A stretch of 64,000 bases of DNA from Limnobaculum parvum (GCF_003096015.2 NZ_CP029185.2:2080001-2144000); one strand, 5' to 3'; shown: positions 17,509-27,508, numbered from the stretch's first letter. Translations and numbers: made by a program. The notes: generated by a model not told the origin, from the letters alone.

Positions 17509-19206
17509 ATGGAACTGGAACACGAAAGTAAACGTCCGCTATATATTCCCTATGCTGGTCCTGCCCTACTTGAAACCCCACTGCTGAATAAAGGTAGCGC
17601 TTTCACCGAGGAAGAACGCAGTAACTTTAACCTCCACGGTCTGTTGCCTGAAGCAATTGAAACCATCGAAGAACAAACTGAACGTGCCTATAAGCAATTT
17701 TTGGGGTTCAAAACAGATATCGATAAACATATCTACTTGCGTAACATTCAGGATACTAACGAAACCCTGTTCTATCGCCTGATCGAAGATCACATGAGCG
17801 AAATGATGCCGGTGATCTACACGCCAACGGTTGGCGAGGCTTGTGAGCACTTCTCTGACATCTATCGTCGTCATCGTGGCCTGTTCATCTCCTATCCGAA
17901 TAAAGACAATATTGATGACATGCTACAAAACGCCACTAAACAAAACGTCAAAGTGATTGTGGTCACCGACGGTGAACGTATTCTTGGTCTGGGCGATCAG
18001 GGCATTGGCGGTATGGGGATTCCCATTGGGAAACTCTCTCTTTATTGTGCCTGTGGTGGTATCAGCCCGGCGTATACCCTTCCGGTGGTTCTGGATGTCG
18101 GAACCAACAACCAACAATGCCTGAACGATCCGTTGTATATGGGCTGGCGTCATCCACGTATTACCGGTGACGAATATTTTGAGTTTGTTGATGCCTTTAT
18201 CCGTGCGGTAAAACGCCGCTGGCCAAACGTTCTGCTGCAATTTGAAGACTTCGCACAGCAGACCGCTACGCCGCTGCTTAACCGCTATCGTAATGAGCTT
18301 TGCTGCTTTAACGATGATATTCAGGGCACCGCTGCCGTTACGCTGGGTAGTTTAATTGCGGCCAGTCATGCTGCCCATAGCCATATGAAAGATCAGACCG
18401 TAGTATTCCTCGGTGCGGGTTCTGCGGGTTGTGGTATAGCAGAACAGATCATCGCCCAAATGGTCACTGAAGGGCTAAGCGAAAATGAAGCCAGAGAGCG
18501 GGTATTTATGGTCGACCGCTTTGGTTTATTAACTGACAAAATGCCAAACCTGCTTGAGTTTCAGTCTAAGCTGGTACAAAAACATGAATTACTCAACCAC
18601 TGGCATACCGAAAATGAAGCTATTTCACTGTTGGAAGTCGTACGTAACGCAAAACCAACGGTATTGATTGGCGTATCGGGTCAGGCAGGCCTGTTTACTG
18701 AAGAAATCATTCGAGAAATGCACAAACATTGTGCCCAACCGATTGTACTACCGCTGTCTAACCCGACCTCTCGGGTTGAAGGTCGCCCTGAAGATATTCT
18801 CAACTGGACCGACGGCGCGGCATTAGTTGCCACCGGCAGTCCTTTCTCTCCGGTGATATACAAAGACAAAGTCTACCCCATCGCCCAGTGTAATAACTCG
18901 TATATTTTCCCAGGTATCGGCCTTGGTGTACTGGCTTCTAAAGCCAGTCGAGTTACTGACGGTATGCTAATGGCGGCCAGCCGCGCACTGGCAGACTGTT
19001 CACCGCTGGCTAAACACGGCGAAGGTGCGCTGTTACCTGAAGTGGATGATATTCAGCAGGTTTCCCGCTATATCGCGCTGAAGGTGGCTAAAATGGCACA
19101 ATTGGAATCTGTTGCGGTTTTGACTTCTGATGAGGCCTTGCAGCGAGAAATCGATAATAATTTCTGGGATCCGCAGTATCGCCGGTATAAACGAACATCG
19201 TTCTGA
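17509..19206 (+). CDS. maeA: NAD-dependent malic enzyme
   Basis: MaeA (SfcA) oxidatively decarboxylates malate to pyruvate with NAD+, feeding pyruvate and gluconeogenesis. The product has 565 residues, exactly the E. coli length. Visible landmarks are YTPTVGEACEHFS near 104, the GLGDQGIGGMGIPIGKL block near 160 with the catalytic Lys, QFEDF near 245, the NDDIQGTAAVTLG signature near 268, and the nucleotide-binding FLGAGSAGCGIAEQI near 305. The N-terminus (PLYIPYAGPALLETPLLNKGSAF) fixes the ATG at 17509. It appears monocistronic with its own terminator. Confidence 0.95.
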   Translation: MELEHESKRPLYIPYAGPALLETPLLNKGSAFTEEERSNFNLHGLLPEAIETIEEQTERAYKQFLGFKTDIDKHIYLRNIQDTNETLFYRLIEDHMSEMMPVIYTPTVGEACEHFSDIYRRHRGLFISYPNKDNIDDMLQNATKQNVKVIVVTDGERILGLGDQGIGGMGIPIGKLSLYCACGGISPAYTLPVVLDVGTNNQQCLNDPLYMGWRHPRITGDEYFEFVDAFIRAVKRRWPNVLLQFEDFAQQTATPLLNRYRNELCCFNDDIQGTAAVTLGSLIAASHAAHSHMKDQTVVFLGAGSAGCGIAEQIIAQMVTEGLSENEARERVFMVDRFGLLTDKMPNLLEFQSKLVQKHELLNHWHTENEAISLLEVVRNAKPTVLIGVSGQAGLFTEEIIREMHKHCAQPIVLPLSNPTSRVEGRPEDILNWTDGAALVATGSPFSPVIYKDKVYPIAQCNNSYIFPGIGLGVLASKASRVTDGMLMAASRALADCSPLAKHGEGALLPEVDDIQQVSRYIALKVAKMAQLESVAVLTSDEALQREIDNNFWDPQYRRYKRTSF

Positions 19207-19259
19207 TGTTGTTATTTTTCAATGGCGGCTCTGGTTTAGGGCCGTTATTGATTGACGAC

Positions 19260-19281
19260 AGCCTCTAAAAGGCTCGTTTTT
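19260..19281 (+). terminator. Rho-independent terminator after maeA
   Basis: AGCCT pairs with AGGCT across a 5-base loop and is followed two bases later by TTTTT. It lies about 55 bases after the maeA stop. Confidence 0.65.
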
Positions 19282-19408
19282 CTCTCCATTACGAATAATT
19301 TACTCATTGCTTAGCAATTTTTTAGTTTAAGCCATCTTGTTTTCGGTCTTGCCGTAAAGTAGCCTTGAGAACTGTCACCATTTTAAAATCATCAACTATG
19401 AACCAACT

Positions 19409-20164
19409 ATGATATTGAAACGATTGATATATGGCCTGTTAGTGTTGCTGGCATTAATGCTGTGCACCGCTCTGCTGCTCGATCGCTGGATTAGTTGGCG
19501 AACTGCCCCTTATGTGTACGATAACATCGAAGAGCTACCCGCAAGCCATATCGGCGTAGTGCTTGGCACCTCCAAATATGTACGGACGGGCGTGATCAAT
19601 CAGTACTACAAATTCCGTATTCAAGGTGCAGTTAACCTGTATAACAGTAATAAAATCAGCTACCTTTTGCTCAGTGGTGATAATGCTCAGTTAAACTATA
19701 ACGAACCCATCACCATGCGTAAGGACTTCATCCAAGCCGGTGTTCCGACCTCAGATATTGTTCTCGACTATGCAGGGTTCCGCACTTTGGACTCCATTAT
19801 TCGCACGCGCAAAGTGTTTGGTGCCAATGAGTTCACCATCATCACTCAACGTTTTCACTGTGAACGCGCCCTGTTTATCGCCTTGCATAGTGGCATTAAA
19901 GCCCAATGCTATGCGGTTCCTTCACCCAAAAATATGTTTATGGTACGCGCCCGTGAAGTGGTAGCTCGGCTGGGTGCCTTGACGGATCTCTATATTCTGA
20001 AACGTGAACCTCGGTTTCTTGGTCCGATGGTGCCGATCCCTACACCTTATAATCTGGAAGGCGATGTGCAAGACTACCCGGCCGTATCACCGGAGCAGCT
20101 ATTTGAACTGGAAGATTGGAATACGGTGCCACCATTGAGGAACGCCAGAGCTTCTGGGCATTAA
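19409..20164 (+). CDS. sanA: SanA-type envelope barrier protein (DUF218)
   Basis: A 251-residue protein of the SanA family (E. coli 239 residues). One N-terminal membrane anchor (about residues 5-23) is followed by a periplasmic DUF218 domain with IGVVLGTSKYV near 48, LLSGDNAQLNYNEP near 88 and a TQRFHCERALFIA block near 147. In E. coli SanA helps exclude vancomycin and SDS at high temperature or in stationary phase. It starts at ATG 19409; the preceding bases give only a weak ribosome site. Confidence 0.88.
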   Translation: MILKRLIYGLLVLLALMLCTALLLDRWISWRTAPYVYDNIEELPASHIGVVLGTSKYVRTGVINQYYKFRIQGAVNLYNSNKISYLLLSGDNAQLNYNEPITMRKDFIQAGVPTSDIVLDYAGFRTLDSIIRTRKVFGANEFTIITQRFHCERALFIALHSGIKAQCYAVPSPKNMFMVRAREVVARLGALTDLYILKREPRFLGPMVPIPTPYNLEGDVQDYPAVSPEQLFELEDWNTVPPLRNARASGH

Positions 20165-20270
20165 TGGGAAGAGCATGGTTTTTCGACTAGGTACCGTCGT
20201 GATTTAAGTATTGTTGTCTTTACGGTCAGAAGACTCTCAGTTGCTGGTAAAAAATATTCTTTTCAATTGA

Positions 20271-21479
20271 TCACTCAACAGCCACTAAACTCGTTAACCG
20301 TCGCCATAGCCATTCTATCGGCCCTTGTTTGAAATACTTCAGCCACAGCAGTGAAAATAGAATATTTACACACCAGATAACCGGCACCATAGCCAATAAT
20401 TCCAAGCGGTCGAAATGGCGATACCAACCATAATGATAAAATAGGGTCGTACAGATTAACGTTTGCAACAGATAATTACTCAACGTCATCCGCCCTATCC
20501 GTGACAAAACGGCATTGGCTTTTGACATGTTAATCGACTGACCATAACCATACCATAACGCCAGATAGGCAAGACCCTGTAGCGTAGCGGCAAGCTCTTT
20601 GGGAACTTGAAGATAGTATCCGGCAATAATAAAATCCCATTTTGTCCACCACTGCATCAGCATCGCAGGAATATGAATCAACAGCGAAAGTGTGAACAGA
20701 ATCCAACCCTGACGGCGATAATCGATTAAAGAAGCGTTGCCTAGTAGCCAGCCGTTGTGAAGCAATGCAGCGCCAATCAGCATCAGCCCTGTCAGTTCCC
20801 AGCCATACTGGAAAATCACAGAGAACTGGGTCATTAACGTCATTTCTAGACGAACAGCATGAGCCAGTTCGCCCCCATCCAGTTTCCATGTGGTCTCATA
20901 ATTCAGCGTATTAGGTGATGGTGTCCAATCATCACTAAATCCACTGCCCGGCTGAAAACCCAGCCATAGCATGATCGCCAATCCGATAATATAAAGCAGA
21001 ATGCCGGTACGCATCAGGCTACGGGATGTAGAGGTGGTACGAATAATCACCATGCTGCCAAGACCGACCAGACCATAAGTCAGCAGAATGTCACCGTCCC
21101 ACAGATAAACGCTATGACAAAAACCAAGCAAAGCCAGCCAAAACAGGCGCGAGGTATTCCACCCTGCGCTACGTTTACTCAGTAATTGCAAGCCCGCACC
21201 AAACAGCATGGCAAACATCGCCAGAAAGGTACCCTGCACAAAAGTGCTGAGCAGTGACCAAACCAGACCATCACTGAAAGAAGGCATACCAAGATAGGCA
21301 GGATTCATATAGGCAGACTTAGGTAAGCCAAACCCGCCTATATTCATCACCAGAATGCCTAACAGCGCCAGCCCTCTGGCGCTATCCAACTGTTCAAAAC
21401 GACGGGAAGGTATTAATACCTTCCCGTTATTCTGTACTGACAGGTTTTCATTGTGTTGCACAGGAAAAAGCACAATCAC
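20271..21479 (-). CDS. yeiB: YeiB-family DUF418 inner-membrane protein
   Basis: A polytopic membrane protein of 402 residues in the DUF418/YeiB family. The N-terminal RFEQLDSARGLALLGILVMNIGGFGLPKSAY block and C-terminal GRMTLSNYLLQTL motif are characteristic. Its function is not established. The frame can start at GTG 21479, which overlaps the folE stop by 4 bases (GTGA), arguing for translational coupling; this gives about 20 more N-terminal residues than E. coli YeiB, so an internal start is possible. The folE-yeiB pairing is the same as in E. coli. Confidence 0.85.
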   Translation of the reverse strand: MIVLFPVQHNENLSVQNNGKVLIPSRRFEQLDSARGLALLGILVMNIGGFGLPKSAYMNPAYLGMPSFSDGLVWSLLSTFVQGTFLAMFAMLFGAGLQLLSKRSAGWNTSRLFWLALLGFCHSVYLWDGDILLTYGLVGLGSMVIIRTTSTSRSLMRTGILLYIIGLAIMLWLGFQPGSGFSDDWTPSPNTLNYETTWKLDGGELAHAVRLEMTLMTQFSVIFQYGWELTGLMLIGAALLHNGWLLGNASLIDYRRQGWILFTLSLLIHIPAMLMQWWTKWDFIIAGYYLQVPKELAATLQGLAYLALWYGYGQSINMSKANAVLSRIGRMTLSNYLLQTLICTTLFYHYGWYRHFDRLELLAMVPVIWCVNILFSLLWLKYFKQGPIEWLWRRLTSLVAVE

Positions 21480-22147
21480 ATATGGTGTGGGGAATGGCGT
21501 ACTGCCCGGAGAAATTCCTGACGGGTACTTGGATTACTTTTAAAAATGCCGCCGATTGATGTCGTACTGGTGGAGCTGGTGGCATCACACACACCGCGAG
21601 ATTTCACACAATAATGGATAGCATCAATGGACACCGCTACGTTAGCGGTTCCCAGCAGCGTTTGTAGCGCTAGCAAAATTTGCTGAGTTAATCGCTCCTG
21701 CACCTGAGGGCGCTGAGAGAAGAACTGAACAATACGGTTAATTTTTGACAGGCCAATGACGTAATCTTTAGGGATATAAGCTACCGTTGCTTTACCGTCG
21801 ATAGTCACAAAATGATGTTCGCAGGTGCTGGTCAGGGTGATATCCCGAACGGTTACCATTTCATCCACTTTCATTTTGTTTTCAATCAAGGTGATTTTAG
21901 GGAAGTTTGCGTAATCCAGGCCGGAGAAAATCTCATCCACATACATTTTAGCAATACGCTTGGGGGTTTCTGCCAAACTATCATCGGACAGATCCAAATT
22001 GAGCAACTGCATAATCGAAGTCATATGCTCCTCAATTTTCTGTTTGCGCGTATTGGCATCCAAAGGTTGACCTCGTAGTGGGGTCTCCAGTCCTCTGGCT
22101 TCTAATGCTGCATGAACTAACATCGCTTCTTTACTCAGGGATGACAT
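21476..22147 (-). CDS. folE: GTP cyclohydrolase I
   Basis: FolE converts GTP to 7,8-dihydroneopterin triphosphate, the first step of folate synthesis. The 223-residue product is almost identical to E. coli FolE in its core, including MQLLNLDL, ETPKRIAKMYVDEIFSGLDY, the zinc and catalytic TSTCEHHFVTIDGKA block near 108-122, and QERLTQQI. The start is ATG 22147 (MSSLSKEAM), preceded by GGAGAG; the frame runs 14 codons further upstream without homology. It is cotranscribed with yeiB. Confidence 0.95.
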   Translation of the reverse strand: MSSLSKEAMLVHAALEARGLETPLRGQPLDANTRKQKIEEHMTSIMQLLNLDLSDDSLAETPKRIAKMYVDEIFSGLDYANFPKITLIENKMKVDEMVTVRDITLTSTCEHHFVTIDGKATVAYIPKDYVIGLSKINRIVQFFSQRPQVQERLTQQILLALQTLLGTANVAVSIDAIHYCVKSRGVCDATSSTSTTSIGGIFKSNPSTRQEFLRAVRHSPHHM

Positions 22148-22459
22148 CGTCGCTCTCCAACCTATGGCAATATCTTTGATAAGGATCACACCTTAAGCCT
22201 GACACTGTAATTTAGCCGACGCGGTTTATCCAGCATTCTGTAGAAATATTGTTAAATGAGAAGATATTTTAAGCTGGGTGCACAATTGACATTCGAGAGA
22301 TTCCCGATCGCCCTCTCGGGTTTTAAACCCGCGTCACGAATGGTTACCGGCAAAGCCCATATCTCAACAAATTGTGGGATGGCTGTTGTTCGGGCATAAT
22401 AAGCCGATATTTTCCATGTCCTCACCCCAAACCTTATGGGTTTGTAACGGAGCCGTCAG
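22148..22459. promoter_or_regulatory. Divergent region folE / moeA
   Basis: About 312 bp between divergent genes. A small dyad CCCGA/TCGGG followed by TTTT lies at about 22303-22325 and could end or attenuate transcripts toward moeA. A second small dyad (AAACC/GGTTT at about 22430-22443) lies just before moeA. I could not recognise a molybdenum-cofactor riboswitch. Confidence 0.35.
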
Positions 22460-23701
22460 ATGGACTGTTGTTCAACTTCTTCTTCACTTCTCACGCTGAG
22501 TCAGGCTTTAGATAAATTACTTTCTCAGGTTGAACCGGTTGACCAAACCGAACAAATCGATTTAACTCAGGCCGCTGACCGCATTACCGCACAAGCAATA
22601 ACCTCGCCGCTAAATGTGCCGCCGTTTGATAACTCAGCGATGGACGGTTATGCCGTACGCCGTAACGAAGTGACCGAGTCCGCCGAGCTACCGATTGCTG
22701 GAAAAGCGTTTGCTGGTCAGCCGTTTCACGGTGAATGGCCTGCGGCCAGTTGTATACGTATTATGACCGGAGCCCCGATTCCCACAGGTACTGACGCGGT
22801 TATCATGCAAGAACAGGCTGAAGTGCTGGAAAACGGCGTGCGTTTTACTGCCATGCCAAAGGCGGGGCAAAACATCCGTTTAGCCGGTGAAGATATTCGT
22901 CAGGGCGCGGAAGTACTTCCTGCCGGTTCAAAATTGGGTGTCGCTCAACTTCCTCTTCTCGCTTCCTTAGGCGTTGCTCAGGTTACCGTGTATCGTCGCC
23001 TTAAAGTCGCCTTATTCTCAACCGGTGATGAGTTGCAAACTATCGGCCAACCGCTGCAGGAAGGTCAAATTTATGACACTAATCGCTTTGCCGTACGTTT
23101 GATGCTGGAAAAACTGGATTGTGACGTTATCGATCTGGGCATTATCCGCGATGATGAGACAGCGATTCGTGATGCGTTTGCCAAAGCCGATGCGCTGGCA
23201 GACGTTGTTATCACCAGCGGCGGCGTTTCCGTGGGTGACGCGGACTACACCAAACAGATCTTGGAGGAAATGGGTGAAATCAGCTTCTGGAAGCTAGCCA
23301 TTAAGCCGGGTAAGCCTTTTGCGTTTGGTCGGTTAAGCCATGCGTTATTTTGCGGCCTGCCGGGAAATCCCGTTTCCGCTGCCCTGACCTTCTATCAATT
23401 AGTCCAGCCATTATTAATAAAACTGAGCGGTTACAGCCAGTGGCAAAAACCGCGTCAGATAAAAGTAAAAACCACAACGGCGCTGAAAAAATCCCCGGGC
23501 AGACTGGACTTTCAACGTGGTATTTTATCCAGTAACGCTCAGGGTGAACTAGAGGTAAGAACCACTGGCCATCAGGGTTCTCACGTATTTAGTTCATTCA
23601 GTCAGGGAAACTGTTTTATCGTACTGGAGCTAGAACGTGGCTCAGTGGCTGCCGGTGAATGGGTCACCGTTGAGCCATTTAATCCTCTGTTGGAGAGTTA
23701 A
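22460..23701 (+). CDS. moeA: Molybdopterin molybdenumtransferase
   Basis: MoeA inserts molybdate into adenylylated molybdopterin to make the active cofactor. The 413 residues are close to the E. coli 411. The domains are recognisable: DNSAMDGYAVR near 55, MTGAPIPTGTDAVIMQEQ near 98-116, the MoCF-binding segment with FSTGDEL near 190, ITSGGVSVGDADYTK near 252-266 and FCGLPGNPVSA near 297. The protein shows a Cys/Ser-rich start (MDCCSTSSS) unlike E. coli; ATG 22460 follows CGGAG. moeB follows after 3 bases. Confidence 0.94.
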   Translation: MDCCSTSSSLLTLSQALDKLLSQVEPVDQTEQIDLTQAADRITAQAITSPLNVPPFDNSAMDGYAVRRNEVTESAELPIAGKAFAGQPFHGEWPAASCIRIMTGAPIPTGTDAVIMQEQAEVLENGVRFTAMPKAGQNIRLAGEDIRQGAEVLPAGSKLGVAQLPLLASLGVAQVTVYRRLKVALFSTGDELQTIGQPLQEGQIYDTNRFAVRLMLEKLDCDVIDLGIIRDDETAIRDAFAKADALADVVITSGGVSVGDADYTKQILEEMGEISFWKLAIKPGKPFAFGRLSHALFCGLPGNPVSAALTFYQLVQPLLIKLSGYSQWQKPRQIKVKTTTALKKSPGRLDFQRGILSSNAQGELEVRTTGHQGSHVFSSFSQGNCFIVLELERGSVAAGEWVTVEPFNPLLES

Positions 23702-23704
23702 TTC

Positions 23705-24463
23705 ATGCTGCCGGAATTAAGCGATGCCGAAATGCTGCGCTATAACCGTCAAATTATCCTGCGGGGATTCGATTTTGACGGTCAAGAGAAGTTAAAAGCG
23801 TCCTCAGCACTGGTCGTCGGTCTGGGGGGGTTGGGTTGCCCGGCTTCCCAGTATCTGTGTGCAGCCGGTATTGGTTCTCTGACCTTGCTGGATTTCGATA
23901 CGGTTGCGCTATCTAATCTGCAGCGTCAGATTTTGCATCGTGACGATCGTATTGGTATGGCAAAGGTAGAATCGGCCAAAATGACGCTAGCGGGTATCAA
24001 CCCTCATGTGATGTTAGAGACGGTCAATGAAAATCTTGATGATAGCCAACTGGAAGCGTTGGTAGCTCAAGTGGATATCGTACTGGACTGTACCGATAAT
24101 GTTGAGATCCGTAATCGTCTTAACCAGCACTGCTTTACTCTGCGGAAACCGATGGTTTCCGGAGCAGCTATTCGTATGGAAGGCCAAGTCAGCGTCTTCA
24201 CCTATCAACAAGATGCGCCCTGCTATCGCTGTCTCAGTCGACTATTTGGCACCGAAGCGCTAACCTGCGTTGAAGCGGGCGTTATGTCACCGGTCGTGGG
24301 CATTATTGGTGCTATGCAGGCAACAGAAGCGATCAAAGTCCTGACCGGATTTGGCACGCCTTTAGCGGGTAAGTTATTAACCCTCGACGCCATGACCATG
24401 CAATTTAGAGAAATGAAATTGCCGCGAGATCCCAACTGCCCGGTTTGCCACGTTCCTGATTAA
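23705..24463 (+). CDS. moeB: Molybdopterin-synthase adenylyltransferase
   Basis: MoeB adenylates the C-terminus of MoaD for sulfur transfer in molybdopterin synthesis. The 252 residues match the family. Visible are RYNRQIILRGFDFDGQEKL at 12-30, the ATP-binding VVGLGGLGCPASQYL near 38-52, the LDFDTV acidic loop, LDCTDNVEIRNRLN near 129, and two zinc-binding Cys pairs (CYRC near 173 and CPVC near the C-terminus). The ATP-binding loop is encoded by a run of seven G (23824-23830) that is in frame. It forms an operon with moeA. Confidence 0.94.
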   Translation: MLPELSDAEMLRYNRQIILRGFDFDGQEKLKASSALVVGLGGLGCPASQYLCAAGIGSLTLLDFDTVALSNLQRQILHRDDRIGMAKVESAKMTLAGINPHVMLETVNENLDDSQLEALVAQVDIVLDCTDNVEIRNRLNQHCFTLRKPMVSGAAIRMEGQVSVFTYQQDAPCYRCLSRLFGTEALTCVEAGVMSPVVGIIGAMQATEAIKVLTGFGTPLAGKLLTLDAMTMQFREMKLPRDPNCPVCHVPD

Positions 24464-24467
24464 TATT

Positions 24468-24497
24468 CTTGAGGCGGATAACCCCGTCCGCCTCAAG
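24468..24497. terminator. 11-bp hairpin between convergent moeB and the next gene
   Basis: CTTGAGGCGGA pairs perfectly with TCCGCCTCAAG around an 8-base loop, 5 bases after the moeB stop. There is no strong T tract on either side, but the position between convergent genes supports a bidirectional terminator. Confidence 0.6.
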
Positions 24498-24537
24498 AAA
24501 AATAATGATTATTAAACAAACGGCTAAATTTCAGTTA

Positions 24538-25098
24538 TTACAGAATATTATCGTCATTTTTTGGCGTTTGTTCTTCTGACTGCGCTTCACAGCTTTCTGT
24601 ATTGCATTTAATTAACTCTACCGGTCCCTGATGCAATACAATCAACAACCAACCGGTTTGGCTGGTAAAATCCTCACCGTCAAACGGTTTTACACCGGCC
24701 TTACCGCCACACATCAGTAAATGCGAAGAAACCGCACACTCCCAACCGTGAGCCTTCAGACCCGCGGCTACTTCACTATCCTGCTCATCCATCCGGTCAA
24801 AAAATACCTTTTCTTTCGTCTCAATATCCTCAGCAACCCAAGCGCGTTTTTTCAACTGACTTTCAGTCAGGTTCTGTTCCTCACCTTTTTGATATGGACT
24901 GATGTGTAATACGGGTGGTGAAACCTCTCCACTTTCAGGATCAACGATTCGGTAATCACCGGCGAAGGAGACGCTCCCATCGTCTTCTGCGGCCTGAACC
25001 AACCCGATGGGAAGCAGCATCAGGGTGACAACCACAACACCGATTAATCGTTGGTAAATTCGACACAGCGGCTTACATACCTTATTTTGTCTTACCAT
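24538..25098 (-). CDS. Predicted periplasmic protein of unknown function
   Basis: A 186-residue protein that I do not recognise. I choose ATG 25098, which has AGGAAAG upstream and yields a clear signal peptide: a basic start, a hydrophobic stretch GVVVVTLMLLPIGL and an Ala-X-Ala-like end VQAA. The open frame reaches 52 codons further upstream but without a signal sequence there. The mature part is acidic and has two Cys pairs (about residues 121/129 and 162/167) that could form disulfides. The C-terminus is a Glu/Asp/Asn-rich tail. It stands alone, convergent with moeB and divergent from the WG-repeat gene. Confidence 0.65.
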   Translation of the reverse strand: MVRQNKVCKPLCRIYQRLIGVVVVTLMLLPIGLVQAAEDDGSVSFAGDYRIVDPESGEVSPPVLHISPYQKGEEQNLTESQLKKRAWVAEDIETKEKVFFDRMDEQDSEVAAGLKAHGWECAVSSHLLMCGGKAGVKPFDGEDFTSQTGWLLIVLHQGPVELIKCNTESCEAQSEEQTPKNDDNIL

Positions 25099-25345
25099 GT
25101 TGCTTTCCTGTTGAATGCCAAAATTGTACGAATAATATAAAGAGTATGTACCAAATTGAACGATTGCGAATGGATTTATCAGGTTTGTTTGGCATAAAGG
25201 AGGTAACAATACTTTTCTATCAATCGATAGCCATCGTGATAACGACACTACCAATAAACTTTCAGATATAATCTAAATTAATTATCGGCAATAAACGATA
25301 ACATCATTGAAGCAACACCTATCTGAACAGAGGGAATTTATCAGT

Positions 25346-27508
25346 ATGCTAAAATATGGTTTTTATACTTCACTGAGATATCTGCTTGTTTGTTTAAGTT
25401 TACTCTGTAGTACAGCTTTATTTGCTGAAGATACGTTGTCTGATTCAGATAAAGAGGCAAAAATTCGTAAAACATTTGATGCATATTCTTTTCCTGAGTT
25501 AAAAGACAGGCTCCATGAACAAGAGAAAGAATTAGGGGCACTTATGTTATTACGCTCTATGCGTATATCAGCGCCACCTGATGAAAAAAATACGGAAAAC
25601 ACTTCGGGATACAGGGTTGCATCGCCAGAAACTAAATTTAATCAAATAAATAAGAGTGATAACTTCACGCCTTTAGCCCCCGATGTCGTGATCCATCAAG
25701 TTATTCAATACTTAAATAGCCTAACTTTTTCGCAGTCTATATATGAAAAAAGTTCTTCTTTTTCTACTGATTATCAAAAGTATCAATTATTAAATTCATT
25801 ACCCTATTATGATAAATACGGTTATCCAGACCCTGAGATCAATATTACCCGCGTTAATTTTTATGATGGTAGTTCAATACCGTTAACTAAGTCCTCTCCC
25901 GAAGATAAAACAACAATTGAAAATACCAAACGCGCTACCAGCCTTTCACTCACCATAAGTTATACCGTTCCTAAAATAGCCAAACAGCTGCACTTTACCG
26001 ATAAAGATAAATCGGTTCAGGAACAGATTGAACTGGCAAAAATAACCGGACAGGAAGTCGAACTGGAAATGACAAAATTCGCCTATAACAACATTCTGTA
26101 TGTTGAGGGCCTGAACAGTCACGGCCAAGCTTTGAGGCAACTAGGCTCATCAGCCTATACCGGTGACTTTCGTTTTGTTGAACAGATGTATTCCATTACT
26201 GAGCAGGCTATTGAGCAAGTTGATAGTAATAAAATCAAGGATAAAGAAGCATTAATACAGTTTTTTATTAAAAATTACCCTTCACAGCCACAACCAGATA
26301 AAACTCAGTCAGAAAAATATATTGCCCATTACCAATTTGAGGGGGATGTTGCAGCCATTAATGTTTTTATGCAGCCAGAATCAAAAGTAGAAACCTATTC
26401 ATTTGATATCAAAAGTAATGATTCACACTATTTTAATGGACTGTCCATCGCACAGCAGGAAAATGATGGTCATTATGGCTTGATGTCTGAACAGGGAGAA
26501 TGGATTATTCCGCCCACCTATAAACGACTCGAACATGTTGCAGGCGATTACTACCGTGCCGCTGGGACAAACGCTGATATCAACAATATGTCTGTCTATC
26601 AACTCATACTGGATAAAAAGCAATTAAAAATTCAACCTTTCCTGCTTCAATTTGGGGTGGGTAAGATATATAAAGAAAATTATCTCGCCATTATTGATAA
26701 GGCACGAAAAAATCAGGATGAATCAAATACAGGTCTGCTGAATCTGGCAACCCACGAAATTATTCTGCCTTCAAAGTTTGGAACTGTTGATGTAGTGGAT
26801 GGTTTTTATTATGGCTATCAATATAATAAAGAAAAACACAATCGAAGCTATGAAATATATAATCTGAAAAACAATAAACTTATTCTAAAAGGTGAGTTTG
26901 ATGATGTTTATTTTGACGGCGAAAATTTCACCACCCGATATACCACTCGCACAACTGAACCCTTAAAGGGAAGCCCCGATAATTATAGCTTGGTGAATAA
27001 TAAGTATTACGAATATCAACACTATGATCTCTATGATATAGATGGAAAAAAGCTCAACAACACCCCCTATTATAAGTTAAACAGCAATGCAAATTTTGGT
27101 AAAGCGGGATTACTGTTGGTGACAGACGCCGATAATAAACAATATTTTATTGACCGTGCGGGAAAACATGCCGGGCCAAACGTCAGCCAATATAAACACA
27201 TTAAGCCTTTTTCTAATGGACTCGCCATCGTCCAGGGAGATAATGATAAATATGGTTATATTGATATCGCCGGAAAACTGGTTATTCCAACGATTTACAC
27301 CAGCCCTGAATATTTTCAAGGAGGCAGCGCCAAAGTCGAAACCAATGACAATGTCCTGTTAATTACCCCAGAAAATAAGATTATCCATACTTTCAGCGAG
27401 CGTTTAAAATCCTATAGCACTAAGCAAGATGCTGACCATGCAACCTATACCCAATATAACGATATCTCCTATGATGAAAAAGGACAGGAAGTTACCAAAG
27501 AAAAATAA
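25346..27508 (+). CDS. Exported WG-repeat protein
   Basis: A 720-residue exported protein. ATG 25346 follows GAGGGAA and opens a signal peptide (LRYLLVCLSLLCSTALFAED). Residues about 30-330 are a helical, charged region that I do not recognise. The second half carries WG (KWG-like) repeats: HYGLMSEQGEWIIPPTYKRL near 375-395, a diverged unit near 465 and YGYIDIAGKLVIPTIY near 637-652. Such repeats form beta-rich, probably binding, modules. Its codon use and AT content are higher than in neighbouring housekeeping genes, and proteins of this kind vary between strains, so acquisition by transfer is possible. Function is unknown. Confidence 0.75.
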   Translation: MLKYGFYTSLRYLLVCLSLLCSTALFAEDTLSDSDKEAKIRKTFDAYSFPELKDRLHEQEKELGALMLLRSMRISAPPDEKNTENTSGYRVASPETKFNQINKSDNFTPLAPDVVIHQVIQYLNSLTFSQSIYEKSSSFSTDYQKYQLLNSLPYYDKYGYPDPEINITRVNFYDGSSIPLTKSSPEDKTTIENTKRATSLSLTISYTVPKIAKQLHFTDKDKSVQEQIELAKITGQEVELEMTKFAYNNILYVEGLNSHGQALRQLGSSAYTGDFRFVEQMYSITEQAIEQVDSNKIKDKEALIQFFIKNYPSQPQPDKTQSEKYIAHYQFEGDVAAINVFMQPESKVETYSFDIKSNDSHYFNGLSIAQQENDGHYGLMSEQGEWIIPPTYKRLEHVAGDYYRAAGTNADINNMSVYQLILDKKQLKIQPFLLQFGVGKIYKENYLAIIDKARKNQDESNTGLLNLATHEIILPSKFGTVDVVDGFYYGYQYNKEKHNRSYEIYNLKNNKLILKGEFDDVYFDGENFTTRYTTRTTEPLKGSPDNYSLVNNKYYEYQHYDLYDIDGKKLNNTPYYKLNSNANFGKAGLLLVTDADNKQYFIDRAGKHAGPNVSQYKHIKPFSNGLAIVQGDNDKYGYIDIAGKLVIPTIYTSPEYFQGGSAKVETNDNVLLITPENKIIHTFSERLKSYSTKQDADHATYTQYNDISYDEKGQEVTKEK

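Noticed and set aside
22300..22459. Molybdenum-cofactor riboswitch before moeA
   Set aside because: The leader has small dyads only and I could not match it to the Moco RNA known upstream of moaA; a covariance-model search would be needed to claim it.
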